In this document: in pieces, positions 47,007 through 55,203 of the stretch
Layout of the letters: every line of letters begins with the position of its first letter
Numbering within the stretch: position 1 is the stretch's first letter
Origin: Chloroflexota bacterium
GTDB lineage: Bacteria > Chloroflexota > Anaerolineae > UBA4142 > SHND01
Assembly: GCA_029778615.1 (NCBI GenBank)
Contig: JAKOPZ010000219.1
Location: 1-63,570 of the forward strand
Reading direction: 5' to 3'
DNA: 63,570 bases
Program-made: the position numbers and the translations under genes
The notes under the pieces: model-generated
Database searches by the model: none
Seen by the model: the letters and a program-made list of their open reading frames with translations, nothing else
Told to the model about the DNA's origin: nothing

Positions 47007-47977
47007 TGAACCATTCCAATATCGAAACAACGCCCGCGCTCTCGGCGCTCGTCGTCATTCCCGATACATTTGAAACGGTTGCGCGCACGCTGCACGCGCT
47101 CCAACAACAAAGTTGCCGCGAACGCCTCGAAATTGTCATGGTCGTTCCATCCGCGCCGTACGCAAAAATCCCCCTGCGCGCGTTGAACGACTTTGATTCG
47201 TATCAAATTATCGAGTTGCCGAATCTGACGTATGCGTCGGCGATGGCAGAAGCGGTGCGCCGCGCGCGTGCGCCGTTGGTGGTGATGACCGAAGACCACG
47301 CGTTTCCCGCGCCGAACTGGGCGGAGCGTCTCATTGCCGCGCATCAAAAACCGTTCGCGGCGGTGGGTCCTATGGTGCGCAACGCGAATCCAACGGGTTT
47401 GATTAGTTGGGCGGATTTTTTTATCGCGTATGGCAAATGGGCAGAGCCGCTCGCTTCGGGCAGGCAAGATTTTTTGATGGGACACAACAGTTCGTACAAA
47501 CGCGCCGCGCTGTTGGAATACGGCGCGGAATTGGAAAAAATGCTCCAAGCGGAAACGGTGTTGTTTTACGACCTCGCGGCGCGCGGCGCGGAATTTTGGC
47601 TCGAAGCGACAACCTATGTGGCGCATCTCAATTTTGAAAAACCGCGCGCCTGGCTGCGCGCGACGTGGTATCAAGCGCGCGTGTTTGCGGCACAACGCGC
47701 GACGCGGATGTCTCGGACGCGGCGGCTGCTTTACGCGTTCGCGGCGCCGCTGATTCCGTTTGTACGGTTTCGGCGCGTGCGCCGCGACATTGTGCGGACA
47801 AAATTTTCGGCGCACCCGCGCGTGGGGTTGTATGCGCTCGTGTTGGCGAATCTGTTCGTGGACGCAGCGGCGCAGGCACTCGGCTATTTATTTGGACGCG
47901 GCAGCGCACATTCTGCAGATATGGACCACGAATTTCACCGCGAGCGCTATATTAAATTCCATCCAACGGGCGAATGA
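47006..47977 (+). CDS. Family 2 glycosyltransferase
   Basis: A 323-aa GT-A fold enzyme. SALVVIPDTFETVARTLHAL begins the nucleotide-binding half; the DXD-equivalent region is VVMTEDHAFPAPNWAERL, and GPMVRNANPTGLISW and LMGHNSSYKRAAL belong to the acceptor half. The EDH in place of a DXD may still bind metal. A basic hydrophobic C-terminal helix region (TRRLLYAFAAPLIPFVRF) suggests membrane association. It is co-transcribed with the next GT2 gene (4-bp overlap ATGA). The sugar donor and acceptor are unknown. Confidence 0.82.
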   Translation: MNHSNIETTPALSALVVIPDTFETVARTLHALQQQSCRERLEIVMVVPSAPYAKIPLRALNDFDSYQIIELPNLTYASAMAEAVRRARAPLVVMTEDHAFPAPNWAERLIAAHQKPFAAVGPMVRNANPTGLISWADFFIAYGKWAEPLASGRQDFLMGHNSSYKRAALLEYGAELEKMLQAETVLFYDLAARGAEFWLEATTYVAHLNFEKPRAWLRATWYQARVFAAQRATRMSRTRRLLYAFAAPLIPFVRFRRVRRDIVRTKFSAHPRVGLYALVLANLFVDAAAQALGYLFGRGSAHSADMDHEFHRERYIKFHPTGE

Positions 47978-48888
47978 ATCAAGCACCTGCGTTTTCCATT
48001 ATCATTCCCACGCACAATCGCATCTCGGCGCTGGCGGCGTGTCTGGAAGGAATTGCTGCGCTCGGCGGCGTCACCTTTCAGGTCATTGTCGTCAATGACG
48101 GCGGCGAAGCAATTCCCGCGCGACTGGCGCGCGCTTGCGCGGCAAGGTTCCCGCTGACAATTTTGAATCAACCTCATCGCGGCGCGGGCGCGGCGCGTAA
48201 TTTGGGCGCGAAACATGCGCCCCATTCATGGCTCGCGTTTCTCGACGATGATTGCGTACCCGCGCACGATTGGCTTGTCCAGCTCCAACGCGCGGCGGAA
48301 AAAAATCCGCACGCGGTGCTCGGCGGCGATACGCGGAATGGGCTGCCGCACAATCTTTATGCGGAAGCGAGTCAATCCTTGCTTGCGTTTTTGTACGACT
48401 ATTATCATGCGTCCTACGCCGAGCGCGCGCAACTCCCATATTTTGCTTCGAATAATTTCGCTCTCGCGCGCCGCGCGTTTCAAGCCATCGGTGGTTTCGA
48501 TGAGGATATGGCTTTTGCCGAAGACCGCGATTTGGGCGCGCGGCTCGCGGCGGCGGGTCATCCTTTTGTGCGTGTGCCGGAAGCATGTGTCTACCATTAC
48601 CGCGCGATGGATTTGAAATCGTTCTGGCTCCAGCATTACTCGTACGGCGCGGGCGCGCATCAATATCACCGTCATCGCGCGCGCGGTGCGACGATGACAG
48701 TGCGTCCCGAACCGCTTTATTTTTATACCGCTCTGTTGCGCTTTCCATGGCAGCAGCGGCACGCGCGTGCGGCGCGGCTGGCGTGTCTCGTCGCGCTCGC
48801 GCAGCTGGCTAACGCGTGCGGATTTTTTCATCAAGCCTCGCGCGCGCGTTGGCGCGGGGATTCGTCTCTGGCGCGTAATTCGTTATAA
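47974..48888 (+). CDS. Family 2 glycosyltransferase
   Basis: A 304-aa GT2 protein. FSIIIPTHNRISALAACL, the nucleotide-proximal VIVVNDGG and the metal site LAFLDDDCVPAHDW are clear, followed by GGFDEDMAFAEDRDLGARL, which holds the catalytic ED. A C-terminal hydrophobic segment (LACLVALAQLANACGFF) may contact the membrane. ATG 47974 overlaps the preceding stop. The pair is likely to act on a cell-surface glycan; UDP-glucose dehydrogenase 3 kb downstream could supply UDP-glucuronate, but the link is inference. Confidence 0.88.
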   Translation: MNQAPAFSIIIPTHNRISALAACLEGIAALGGVTFQVIVVNDGGEAIPARLARACAARFPLTILNQPHRGAGAARNLGAKHAPHSWLAFLDDDCVPAHDWLVQLQRAAEKNPHAVLGGDTRNGLPHNLYAEASQSLLAFLYDYYHASYAERAQLPYFASNNFALARRAFQAIGGFDEDMAFAEDRDLGARLAAAGHPFVRVPEACVYHYRAMDLKSFWLQHYSYGAGAHQYHRHRARGATMTVRPEPLYFYTALLRFPWQQRHARAARLACLVALAQLANACGFFHQASRARWRGDSSLARNSL

Positions 48889-48935
48889 TCGCCAACGCCA
48901 AGTGTTGGACTCAAACAGCGAGGTACAAACCGCGC

Positions 48936-50090
48936 ATGAATTTTTTTCCGACGATTCAACGCAGTGTCAAAGCGGGCGTGATTGATTTGGCATGGGGTCA
49001 GCCCGACCCAAGTTTATTGCCGGTGGACGAGATGCGGCGCGCGGGCGAAATCGCGCTCGACGAGTTTGGTTGGGAGATGCTCGATTACGGCGCGGAAGCG
49101 GGCGCGGGACCGTTACTTGATTTTTTGCGCGCGCGCATCGAGCGGACTGAAGGGCGGACGCTCGCTCCCGACCAAATCATTACGACGGCTGGTATTTCGG
49201 ATGCGCTGGACCAAATCTGCACGTTTCGCACGCAACCGGGCGATACGGTCCTCATCGAAGCGCCAACCTATCATCTCGCCGTAAAAATTTTGCGCGACCA
49301 TCTGCTCGACATTGTGCCGATTCCCACCGATGAAGAAGGTTTGCGCGTCAATGACCTGCAAGCGATTTTGGCAGAGCTCAAGCACGCGGGCAAGCATCCA
49401 AAATTTCTCTATACGATTCCCACGTTTCACAATCCGACCGGCGTGAGTTTGAGCGAAGGACGGCGGCGCGGGTTAATCAAAGTCGCCGCGCAGGAAAATC
49501 TGCTGCTCGTCGAAGATGATGTGTATCGCGAGTTGGCGTACGATGAACCTGCGCCGCCGTCATTGTGGTCGCTTGCGCCTGACGGCGTTGTTTTGCGGAT
49601 GGGGTCGTTTGCCAAATCGTTTGCGCCCGGCGTGCGGCTCGGTTTTTTGACGGGCAGCAAAGAATTTCTTTCCAGAATGACCGGCGGCGGTTTGCGCGAC
49701 AGCGGCGGCGGCGTAAATCATTTCACGGCAATGCTGCTGGGCGCCGCCTGCCGCGCGGGGCTGTATGATTCGCAAATCGAAAAATTGCGCGCGGCGTATC
49801 GCGAACGCCGCGATGTCTTGGCGGAGACAGTGCGCGCGGAATTGCCGCTCGCAGAATTTATCAAACCGGGCGGCGGGTTTTTTATTTGGCTCTATTTTCC
49901 GGACAATGTAGATACGCAGGTGCTGCGCGCGTACGCGCCCGAACACGGCGTGGATTTTGTGCACGGCGCGCGCTTTTTTGTCGAAGGCGGTGGAACCAAT
50001 GCGCTGCGTTTGGCATTTAGTTTGTATCCGCCGCACGAATTGCAAGAGGCGACCAAACGCCTGCGCCGTGCGCTGGACGCGGCGCGCTAG
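48936..50090 (+). CDS. PLP-dependent class I/II aminotransferase (LysN/MocR-like)
   Basis: A 384-aa fold-type I aminotransferase. It has IDLAWGQPDPSLLP, the PLP-phosphate and ring contacts TAGISDALDQIC, IPTFHNPTGVSLSEGRR, VEDDVYRELAYDE, the Schiff-base K227 in MGSFAKSFAPGVRLGF and a C-terminal LRLAFSLYPP. The closest recognisable group is 2-aminoadipate/aromatic transaminases related to MocR C-domains; the substrate is not determinable. A TATAAT at 48884-48889 overlaps the preceding gene's stop, giving a 40-nt leader. Confidence 0.88.
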   Translation: MNFFPTIQRSVKAGVIDLAWGQPDPSLLPVDEMRRAGEIALDEFGWEMLDYGAEAGAGPLLDFLRARIERTEGRTLAPDQIITTAGISDALDQICTFRTQPGDTVLIEAPTYHLAVKILRDHLLDIVPIPTDEEGLRVNDLQAILAELKHAGKHPKFLYTIPTFHNPTGVSLSEGRRRGLIKVAAQENLLLVEDDVYRELAYDEPAPPSLWSLAPDGVVLRMGSFAKSFAPGVRLGFLTGSKEFLSRMTGGGLRDSGGGVNHFTAMLLGAACRAGLYDSQIEKLRAAYRERRDVLAETVRAELPLAEFIKPGGGFFIWLYFPDNVDTQVLRAYAPEHGVDFVHGARFFVEGGGTNALRLAFSLYPPHELQEATKRLRRALDAAR

Positions 50091-50122
50091 CCGCGTGTTC
50101 TTGGATTCTTGGAGCGGTACGT

Positions 50123-50128
50123 TATAAT
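50123..50128 (+). promoter_or_regulatory. TATAAT of a near-leaderless small gene
   Basis: A perfect TATAAT lies eight bases before ATG 50137, matching the leaderless layout seen for the obg and 47006 genes. This shows the broken small gene still has its promoter. Confidence 0.6.
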
Positions 50129-50136
50129 CATTCCAC

Positions 50137-50358
50137 ATGAGCCCGCCGCGTCTTGCCAAATGGCAATATGATGAATTGAATGCGCAATACGGCAACACAC
50201 CCGCCCTGAACGATGGCTAGAGCGCGAGTGGTGAGCATTACATTTTGTTTGGTTTGCTAAAAGAATTTGGATTTAACCCGCTTTCGAGGCAAGAAGCAAT
50301 GGCACTTGCAGAGGAGTTGTTGGCGGAGGGATGGCGCGATGAAGAATCAACTTCCTGA
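50137..50358 (+). pseudogene. Small gene interrupted by an in-frame amber codon
   Basis: From ATG 50137 the frame gives MSPPRLAKWQYDELNAQY and then NTPALNDG before TAG at 50218-50220. The same frame continues SASGEHYILFGLLKEFGF, then NPLSRQEAMALAEELLAEGW, ending at TGA 50356-50358. Both halves look like one helical protein of 73 residues. The last 20 bases overlap the start of the next gene (ATG 50339), which is typical of coupled small genes. It may be a nonsense pseudogene, an amber read-through gene or a sequence error. I do not recognise the family. Confidence 0.55.
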
Positions 50359-50662
50359 TTGGCTCAAGCCCGGGCAACTCGTCGAATTCGCGTTCTGTGT
50401 TGGTCAAGTTATTGATATTGCAGTCTCGCCTGAGCGTGTGATGGTCCTTGTCAAATCTCCAAAAGGGATTTGGCGCAATCACCCGTCAGAGTGGCTGGAA
50501 TTCAAAGAAGGCGCCATCAAACCTGCCACACTAGAGCGCGCCGAAAGGGACATTGAACTATATCGGGGCTATATTCTCAAAATGTTGGACGAACTCGACG
50601 CAACAAACGATTCATGGCAAAGCCAGTTTTCAAATCCGGAAATTGTCCCGTCCGCAGCTTGA
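50339..50662 (+). CDS. Small hypothetical protein
   Basis: A 107-aa protein. The N-terminal half is beta-like (LPDWLKPGQLVEFAFCVGQ, VIDIAVSPERVMVLVKSP), with NHPSEWLEFKEG in the middle, and the C-terminal half is helical (TLERAERDIELYRGYILKML). I do not recognise the family. ATG 50339 follows GGCGGAGGG and overlaps the end of the broken gene by 20 bp. It ends one base before the CoA-transferase start. The stretch 50.1-50.66 kb is less GCGCG-rich than its surroundings, consistent with an acquired pair. Confidence 0.6.
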   Translation: MKNQLPDWLKPGQLVEFAFCVGQVIDIAVSPERVMVLVKSPKGIWRNHPSEWLEFKEGAIKPATLERAERDIELYRGYILKMLDELDATNDSWQSQFSNPEIVPSAA

Positions 50663-50663
50663 T

Positions 50664-51857
50664 ATGGAAAACGTCCTCTCTGACATTCGCGCCCTCGATT
50701 TGACGCAGGCGATGGCGGGTCCCATTTGCGGGATGCTGCTCGGCGATTTCGGCGCGGATGTGATTAAAATCGAACGCCCCGGCACGGGCGACCAATCGCG
50801 GGGTTGGGGTCCGCCGTTTGTACAATCCGAGTCCGCGTATTTTCTCTCCGCGAATCGCAACAAACGTTCCCTCACGCTGAATCTCGACAAACCCGAAGCG
50901 ATTGAAATTTTGCATGAACTCGCGCGCGGCGCGGATGTTTTTTTGGTGAATCAACCTTCATTGGCGTCGCTGCAAAAACGCAAGCACGATTACGAAACGC
51001 TGCGCGCCATCAATCCGCGACTGATTTATGTCTCGATTACAGGTTATGGCTTTACGGGACCCAAAGCAGGACTCGCCGGTTATGATTTGGTCGCGCAGGG
51101 CGAAGCAGGGCTGATGAGTTTTACGGGTAACCATGATTGGGAACCGATGCGCTATCCCGTTCCCATCGCGGACATTACCACAGGCATTTACGCCGCGCTG
51201 GGCGTCCTCGTCGCCTTGCGCGCGCGCGAGCAAAATGGCGCGGGACAATTTTTGGATATGGCATTGTTCGATTCGCAGCTCACGTGGCTCAATCACATCG
51301 GCAGCAATTATTTGAATGCGAACGTCGAGCCGCAGAAAATCGGCAACACGCACGCGAGCATTGTCCCGTACCAAGTTTTTCGCGCGCGCGACAAATACCT
51401 CATCATTGCCGTCGGCAGTGAAGCGTTGTGGAAAAAATTTGTGCGCGTCTTGAACGCGCAAGATACATTCGGCGCGGACGAACGTTTTCAATCTAATCGC
51501 TCGCGCAATCAACATCGCGCCGAGTTGATTGAAAACATTCAGCGCATTCTCGAAACCGAAATCGCCGCCTATTGGGTGGAAAAATTGCGCGCGGAGGAAA
51601 TTCCGTGCGGTCCTATCAACACTGCCGCCGATGCGTTGAACGACGCGCAAACGCGCGCACGCGGCATGATTGCGGAAATCGAACACCCGCTTCTCGGCGT
51701 CGCCAAAAGCGTGGGCAATCCGATTCATCTCTCCGCTACGCCGATAACGTATCGCCGGCATCCGCCTTTGCTCGGCGAACATACGGAGCAAATTTTGCGC
51801 GAGTTGGGAAAATCAAATGCGGAGATTGGAGACTGGAGACTCCATCAAGTCATCTAG
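50664..51857 (+). CDS. Class III (CaiB/BaiF) CoA-transferase
   Basis: A 397-aa enzyme that moves CoA between carboxylic acids. It has ALDLTQAMAGPICGMLLGDF, GADVIKIERPGTGDQSR and RNKRSLTLNLDKPEA. The catalytic aspartate is D170 in PIADITTGIYAALG, at the position of Asp169 in formyl-CoA transferase. ARGMIAEIEHPLLG and PPLLGEHTEQILREL are typical late motifs. Substrates are not predictable. The last dozen residues (AEIGDWRLHQVI) are encoded by a tandem-word palindrome that has grown into the gene, so the native C-terminus may be shorter or altered. Confidence 0.92.
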   Translation: MENVLSDIRALDLTQAMAGPICGMLLGDFGADVIKIERPGTGDQSRGWGPPFVQSESAYFLSANRNKRSLTLNLDKPEAIEILHELARGADVFLVNQPSLASLQKRKHDYETLRAINPRLIYVSITGYGFTGPKAGLAGYDLVAQGEAGLMSFTGNHDWEPMRYPVPIADITTGIYAALGVLVALRAREQNGAGQFLDMALFDSQLTWLNHIGSNYLNANVEPQKIGNTHASIVPYQVFRARDKYLIIAVGSEALWKKFVRVLNAQDTFGADERFQSNRSRNQHRAELIENIQRILETEIAAYWVEKLRAEEIPCGPINTAADALNDAQTRARGMIAEIEHPLLGVAKSVGNPIHLSATPITYRRHPPLLGEHTEQILRELGKSNAEIGDWRLHQVI

Positions 51858-51881
51858 TCTCCACTCTCTAGTCTCTCACCT
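51821..51881. repeat. Tandem-word palindrome overlapping the CoA-transferase 3' end
   Basis: GGAGATTGGAGACTGGAGAC (from 51821) is answered by AGTCTCC, CTCTAGTCTCTC and ACCTC (51856-51881). It contains the last codons and stop of the CoA-transferase gene, and lies just before the ribosome-binding site of the next gene. The GAGACT word is shared with 45100-45164. Confidence 0.65.
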
Positions 51882-51895
51882 CAAGGAGTTTTATT

Positions 51896-53254
51896 GTGCG
51901 ACGAATCACTGTTCTCGGCGTCGGTTACGTGGGACTGGTCACCGGCGCGTGTTTTGCGGATTTGGGAAATCAAGTCATTTGTTTGGATGTGATTCCCGAA
52001 AAGATTGAAAAACTCAAACGCGGCGAACTGCCGATTTATGAACCGGGTTTGGAAGAGATGGTCCAACGCAACGCGGCGGCAGGACGCTTGGCGTTCACCA
52101 CCAGCTATGCGGAAGCAATTCCGAATGCGGAATTTATTTTTGTCGCGGTGGGCACGCCGTCCGGTGTGGATGGCGAGGCGGATTTGAAATACATTCGCAG
52201 CGCGGTCGAAAATATCGCCGCGCATCTCACGAACTATACCATCATTGTCAACCGCAGTACGGTCCCCGTCGGCACCGGCGACTCGACCGCGCAGACATTG
52301 ATTGAACGCGGCAAAAAACAGGGAATTGATTTTCAAGTCGTTTCCAACCCCGAATTTACGCGCGAAGGTTCCGCGATTTACGATTTTCTCAATCCCGACC
52401 GCGTCGTGTTGGGCTCGGTGGATCCCAAAGCCGCCGAAGCGGTGGCAGACCTTTATCGCGTCTTTACCAAAAATTTAATGATTACCGATTTACGCACCGC
52501 CGAAATGATAAAGTACGCCTCGAACGCGTTTCTTGCCATGAAAATTTCATTCATTAACGAAATCGCTTCCATCTGTGAAAAACTTGGCGCGGATGTGCAG
52601 CAAGTGGCGGCGGGCATGGGGCAAGACCAACGCATCGGCGCGGCATTTCTTAATGCGGGCTTGGGCTTTGGCGGCAGTTGTTTCCCCAAAGACGTAAAAG
52701 CGCTGACGTACATGGCAGAGGTAAACGGGCTCCATCCGCAGCTCTTGCGCGCGGTCATGGACATTAATCGCGACCAACGTCGCCGCGTGATTGTGCATCT
52801 GCGGCAGTCGCTTGGCACACTGCGCGGCAAAACGGTTGGCTTGCTCGGGCTCGCGTTCAAACCCAACACCGACGATATTCGCGAAGCGGCGGCAATTGAT
52901 TTGGCGCACATGCTTTCCACCGAAGGCGCGCACTTGCGCGCGTACGACCCGGTGGCAATGGAAAACGCGCATCGGATTTTGGACGGCGTAACGTTTTGTT
53001 CCGACGCGTACCAAGTGGCGGCGGGTGCAGACGCGGTGATTCTCGTCACCGAGTGGAACGAATTCAAACAGTTAGACATGCCGCGCCTGTTCAATTCGAT
53101 GCGGCGCAAAGTGTTTCTCGACGGACGCAATGTGTATGACCCGCTCGAAATGCAAGCGCATGGCTTTGAATATCGCGGGGTAGGGCGACCGCTCAACGCG
53201 CCGAATGGCGAACTCGTCCGCGCGCCCGAACGTGAAGCCATGCCTGTCGCGTAA
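51896..53254 (+). CDS. ugd: UDP-glucose 6-dehydrogenase (or GDP-mannose dehydrogenase)
   Basis: A 452-aa NAD-dependent enzyme that oxidises a nucleotide sugar to its uronate. It has the Rossmann [47 protein letters not shown] and the catalytic Cys262 in [16 protein letters not shown]. The C-terminal domain has [17 protein letters not shown] and [17 protein letters not shown]-glucose is the more likely substrate. GTG 51896 follows CAAGGAG. It should supply UDP-glucuronate for surface glycans, possibly to the nearby glycosyltransferases. Confidence 0.93.
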   Translation: MRRITVLGVGYVGLVTGACFADLGNQVICLDVIPEKIEKLKRGELPIYEPGLEEMVQRNAAAGRLAFTTSYAEAIPNAEFIFVAVGTPSGVDGEADLKYIRSAVENIAAHLTNYTIIVNRSTVPVGTGDSTAQTLIERGKKQGIDFQVVSNPEFTREGSAIYDFLNPDRVVLGSVDPKAAEAVADLYRVFTKNLMITDLRTAEMIKYASNAFLAMKISFINEIASICEKLGADVQQVAAGMGQDQRIGAAFLNAGLGFGGSCFPKDVKALTYMAEVNGLHPQLLRAVMDINRDQRRRVIVHLRQSLGTLRGKTVGLLGLAFKPNTDDIREAAAIDLAHMLSTEGAHLRAYDPVAMENAHRILDGVTFCSDAYQVAAGADAVILVTEWNEFKQLDMPRLFNSMRRKVFLDGRNVYDPLEMQAHGFEYRGVGRPLNAPNGELVRAPEREAMPVA

Positions 53255-53256
53255 CC

Positions 53257-53589
53257 GTGATTGTTTATGCGGTGCGCGAATTCCGGCGCGCGCGTTGGTC
53301 CCAAACGGCGCCGCATGTGATTGAACAAAGCGCGACAGAATTTGGGTTACACAAGGTTTTAAAAAAACGGCGCGCGGCGCGCTGGCACTGGCATTTCAAA
53401 ACCGGCAAACGCAGCGGTACGCTCGAAGTGACTCTGCACCGCGACGCACAACGCGTGGTGGTCAGCGTTCACCAAAATCGCGTCGGCGAAGGAGAGTGGG
53501 CAAAAAAATTGGCGCCGCAGTTTGCCCAAACATTGGCGCACAAAGTGCAGGGTCGAGTCGAAATTCCAAATGCTCCGGACGGGCGTTGA
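53257..53589 (+). CDS. Small basic hypothetical protein
   Basis: A 110-aa protein. The middle is strongly basic (LHKVLKKRRAARWHWHFKTG) and is followed by a beta-like stretch TLEVTLHRDAQRVVVSVHQN. I do not recognise the family. GTG 53257 begins two bases after the ugd stop; the 3' end overlaps the acpS start by 20 bp. This tight spacing suggests translational coupling in an ugd-hypothetical-acpS transcript. Confidence 0.55.
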   Translation: MIVYAVREFRRARWSQTAPHVIEQSATEFGLHKVLKKRRAARWHWHFKTGKRSGTLEVTLHRDAQRVVVSVHQNRVGEGEWAKKLAPQFAQTLAHKVQGRVEIPNAPDGR

Positions 53590-53938
53590 TTTTATCGAAG
53601 TGGCGCGCATTCAAGCGTCCATTGTCCAGTACGGCGAACGCTTTACGCGGCGTGTGTACACCGATGGAGAAATCGCGTACTGTGCGGGACGTGTCACTTC
53701 GCTTGCCGCGCGATTCGCCGCAAAGGAAGCGGTAAGCAAATTGCTTGGCGTTGGCATTCAACATCGCGACGGCGTGGACTGGCGCGAAATTGAAGTTGTC
53801 TCTGCCGCGAACGGCGACCCGAGCGTCAAGTTGTACGGCAAAGCGGAACGGCGCGCGCGAGAATTGGGACTGGCAGAAATCGCGCTGTCATTTTCACACA
53901 CGCACGAACACGCGATTGCGTTTGTGGTGGGGCAATAA
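53570..53938 (+). CDS. acpS: Holo-[acyl-carrier-protein] synthase
   Basis: A 122-aa trimeric phosphopantetheinyl transferase that activates acyl carrier protein. It has the first motif TGVDFIEVARIQ (Asp7, metal ligand) and the second motif RFAAKEAVSKLLGVG (Glu, Lys). The C-terminal strand is IALSFSHTHEHAIAFVV. ATG 53570 starts in the upstream gene and gives the canonical N-terminus; a longer frame to 53522 is rejected. A terminator with T-run directly follows. Confidence 0.92.
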   Translation: MLRTGVDFIEVARIQASIVQYGERFTRRVYTDGEIAYCAGRVTSLAARFAAKEAVSKLLGVGIQHRDGVDWREIEVVSAANGDPSVKLYGKAERRARELGLAEIALSFSHTHEHAIAFVVGQ

Positions 53939-53944
53939 ATCTGA

Positions 53945-53975
53945 AAAAAAATCGGGCATCACGCCCGATTTTTTA
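53945..53975. terminator. Bidirectional terminator between acpS and a convergent gene
   Basis: ATCGGGC (53951-53957) pairs with GCCCGAT (53963-53969) around ATCAC, extended by A- and T-runs. It serves the plus-strand acpS transcript and overlaps the end of the minus-strand glycosyltransferase gene. Confidence 0.85.
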
Positions 53976-55203
53976 TTTCTGCGTTTTGGAAGGGTTCGCG
54001 CTCACGCGCAAGCTGTTCAAGCCACTCGACCGCAAATGTCTGATTCGGCAGCGCGTGCATTTCTTGTTTCACGCGCGCAATGTTTTGGCGATAGGTTGGA
54101 TTTTGCAAAACGTCTTGTGCCGCCGCGCGCATGTTTGTAGGTGTCAACGCGTCGAGTTGAATCACGCGTCCCAGATTTTGTTGTCCGACAATATGGGCGT
54201 TGAAAAATTGGTCAGCAATCAGTGGCACAACGACCAATGGCAAACCCACATCGAACGCGGCGAGCATACTATTGCTTCCGCCGTGCATTACGAACAAATC
54301 GCAGTGCGGCAGCAATAACGTTTGCGGAATATATCGCTCGATATGCACATTGTTCGGCTGCGCGCCAAAATCTGCCGGGTTCTTGTCGCGCCCAAGCGTA
54401 ACAATCAAATTGATGGGTAACTCGCGCAATCCTTCGATTATGGTTTGCATCACGCGCGGGTACAAGTCCGGCTCGTTGTTGACCTCTGTGCCGAGCGTGA
54501 CATAGACGGTTGGCTGCGCGGGCAATTGTGCAATCCATTCGGGCAATGTTTCGCGATTCACGTTATCGAAAAGTTGCGGGCGAACAAAACGCGTCGTCAG
54601 AGGAATCGAACGCGGGGCGGGAATGCCAACCGCGTGCAGTGCAAAACTTGGCGGCGCATAGGCGAGATAAAGAAAACGGTAGAGTGAATTCAAAGCGGGG
54701 TCAGCTCCAAGTCCCCAATGTTCGCGCAGCGGGTTCAATCGCGTCGCCGCGTCGCGTTCAAAAATGTTCATTCCCTGCAGCGCGGTGGTGAACGCAACGG
54801 TCGCGTGCGGCAAACCCAAATGTTCCGCCGCAATGACCGCGCCATATTCCGCGCCTTCACGAATCAACAGGTCTGGTTTCCATCTTTTCCCAATCTCAAC
54901 CAACGCGGGCAAATTCAAACGCGGGATGATGCCGCAAAAGAGTTGCGTGTAGATAAACAACTCGCCTTGAAAGCCGCCGGGCATCGCGTCGCGTGCGCGT
55001 TTGAATTGTTGATATTCGGGGTCGTGTTCACGGTCACCGCCGATGGGAAAAAATTCCAAACCCGCGTGCTCGATGCGCGGGCGAACAAATTCGCGCGCGG
55101 CAAATGCGACAACATGTCCCGCGTCTTGGAGCGCGCGCGCGAGTGGAATGAGCGGATGCAAATGTCCAACGCCCGGCGTCGTACAAAACAAAAAACGCCG
55201 CAT
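53959..55203 (-). CDS. GT1-family (UGT/MGT-like) glycosyltransferase
   Basis: A 414-aa GT-B fold enzyme. The N-terminal half begins FLFCTTPGVGHLHPLIPLAR and has LIREGAEYGAVIAAEHLGLP. The donor half has TVYVTLGTEVNNEPDLYPRV and the signature MHGGSNSMLAAFDVGLPLVV followed by PLIADQFFNAH. Such enzymes usually glycosylate small molecules or lipids. ATG 55203 overlaps the upstream stop by one base (TGATG), so it is coupled to the amidase-glycosidase gene. The 3' end overlaps the acpS terminator. Confidence 0.9.
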   Translation of the reverse strand: MRRFLFCTTPGVGHLHPLIPLARALQDAGHVVAFAAREFVRPRIEHAGLEFFPIGGDREHDPEYQQFKRARDAMPGGFQGELFIYTQLFCGIIPRLNLPALVEIGKRWKPDLLIREGAEYGAVIAAEHLGLPHATVAFTTALQGMNIFERDAATRLNPLREHWGLGADPALNSLYRFLYLAYAPPSFALHAVGIPAPRSIPLTTRFVRPQLFDNVNRETLPEWIAQLPAQPTVYVTLGTEVNNEPDLYPRVMQTIIEGLRELPINLIVTLGRDKNPADFGAQPNNVHIERYIPQTLLLPHCDLFVMHGGSNSMLAAFDVGLPLVVVPLIADQFFNAHIVGQQNLGRVIQLDALTPTNMRAAAQDVLQNPTYRQNIARVKQEMHALPNQTFAVEWLEQLAREREPFQNAEIKNRA

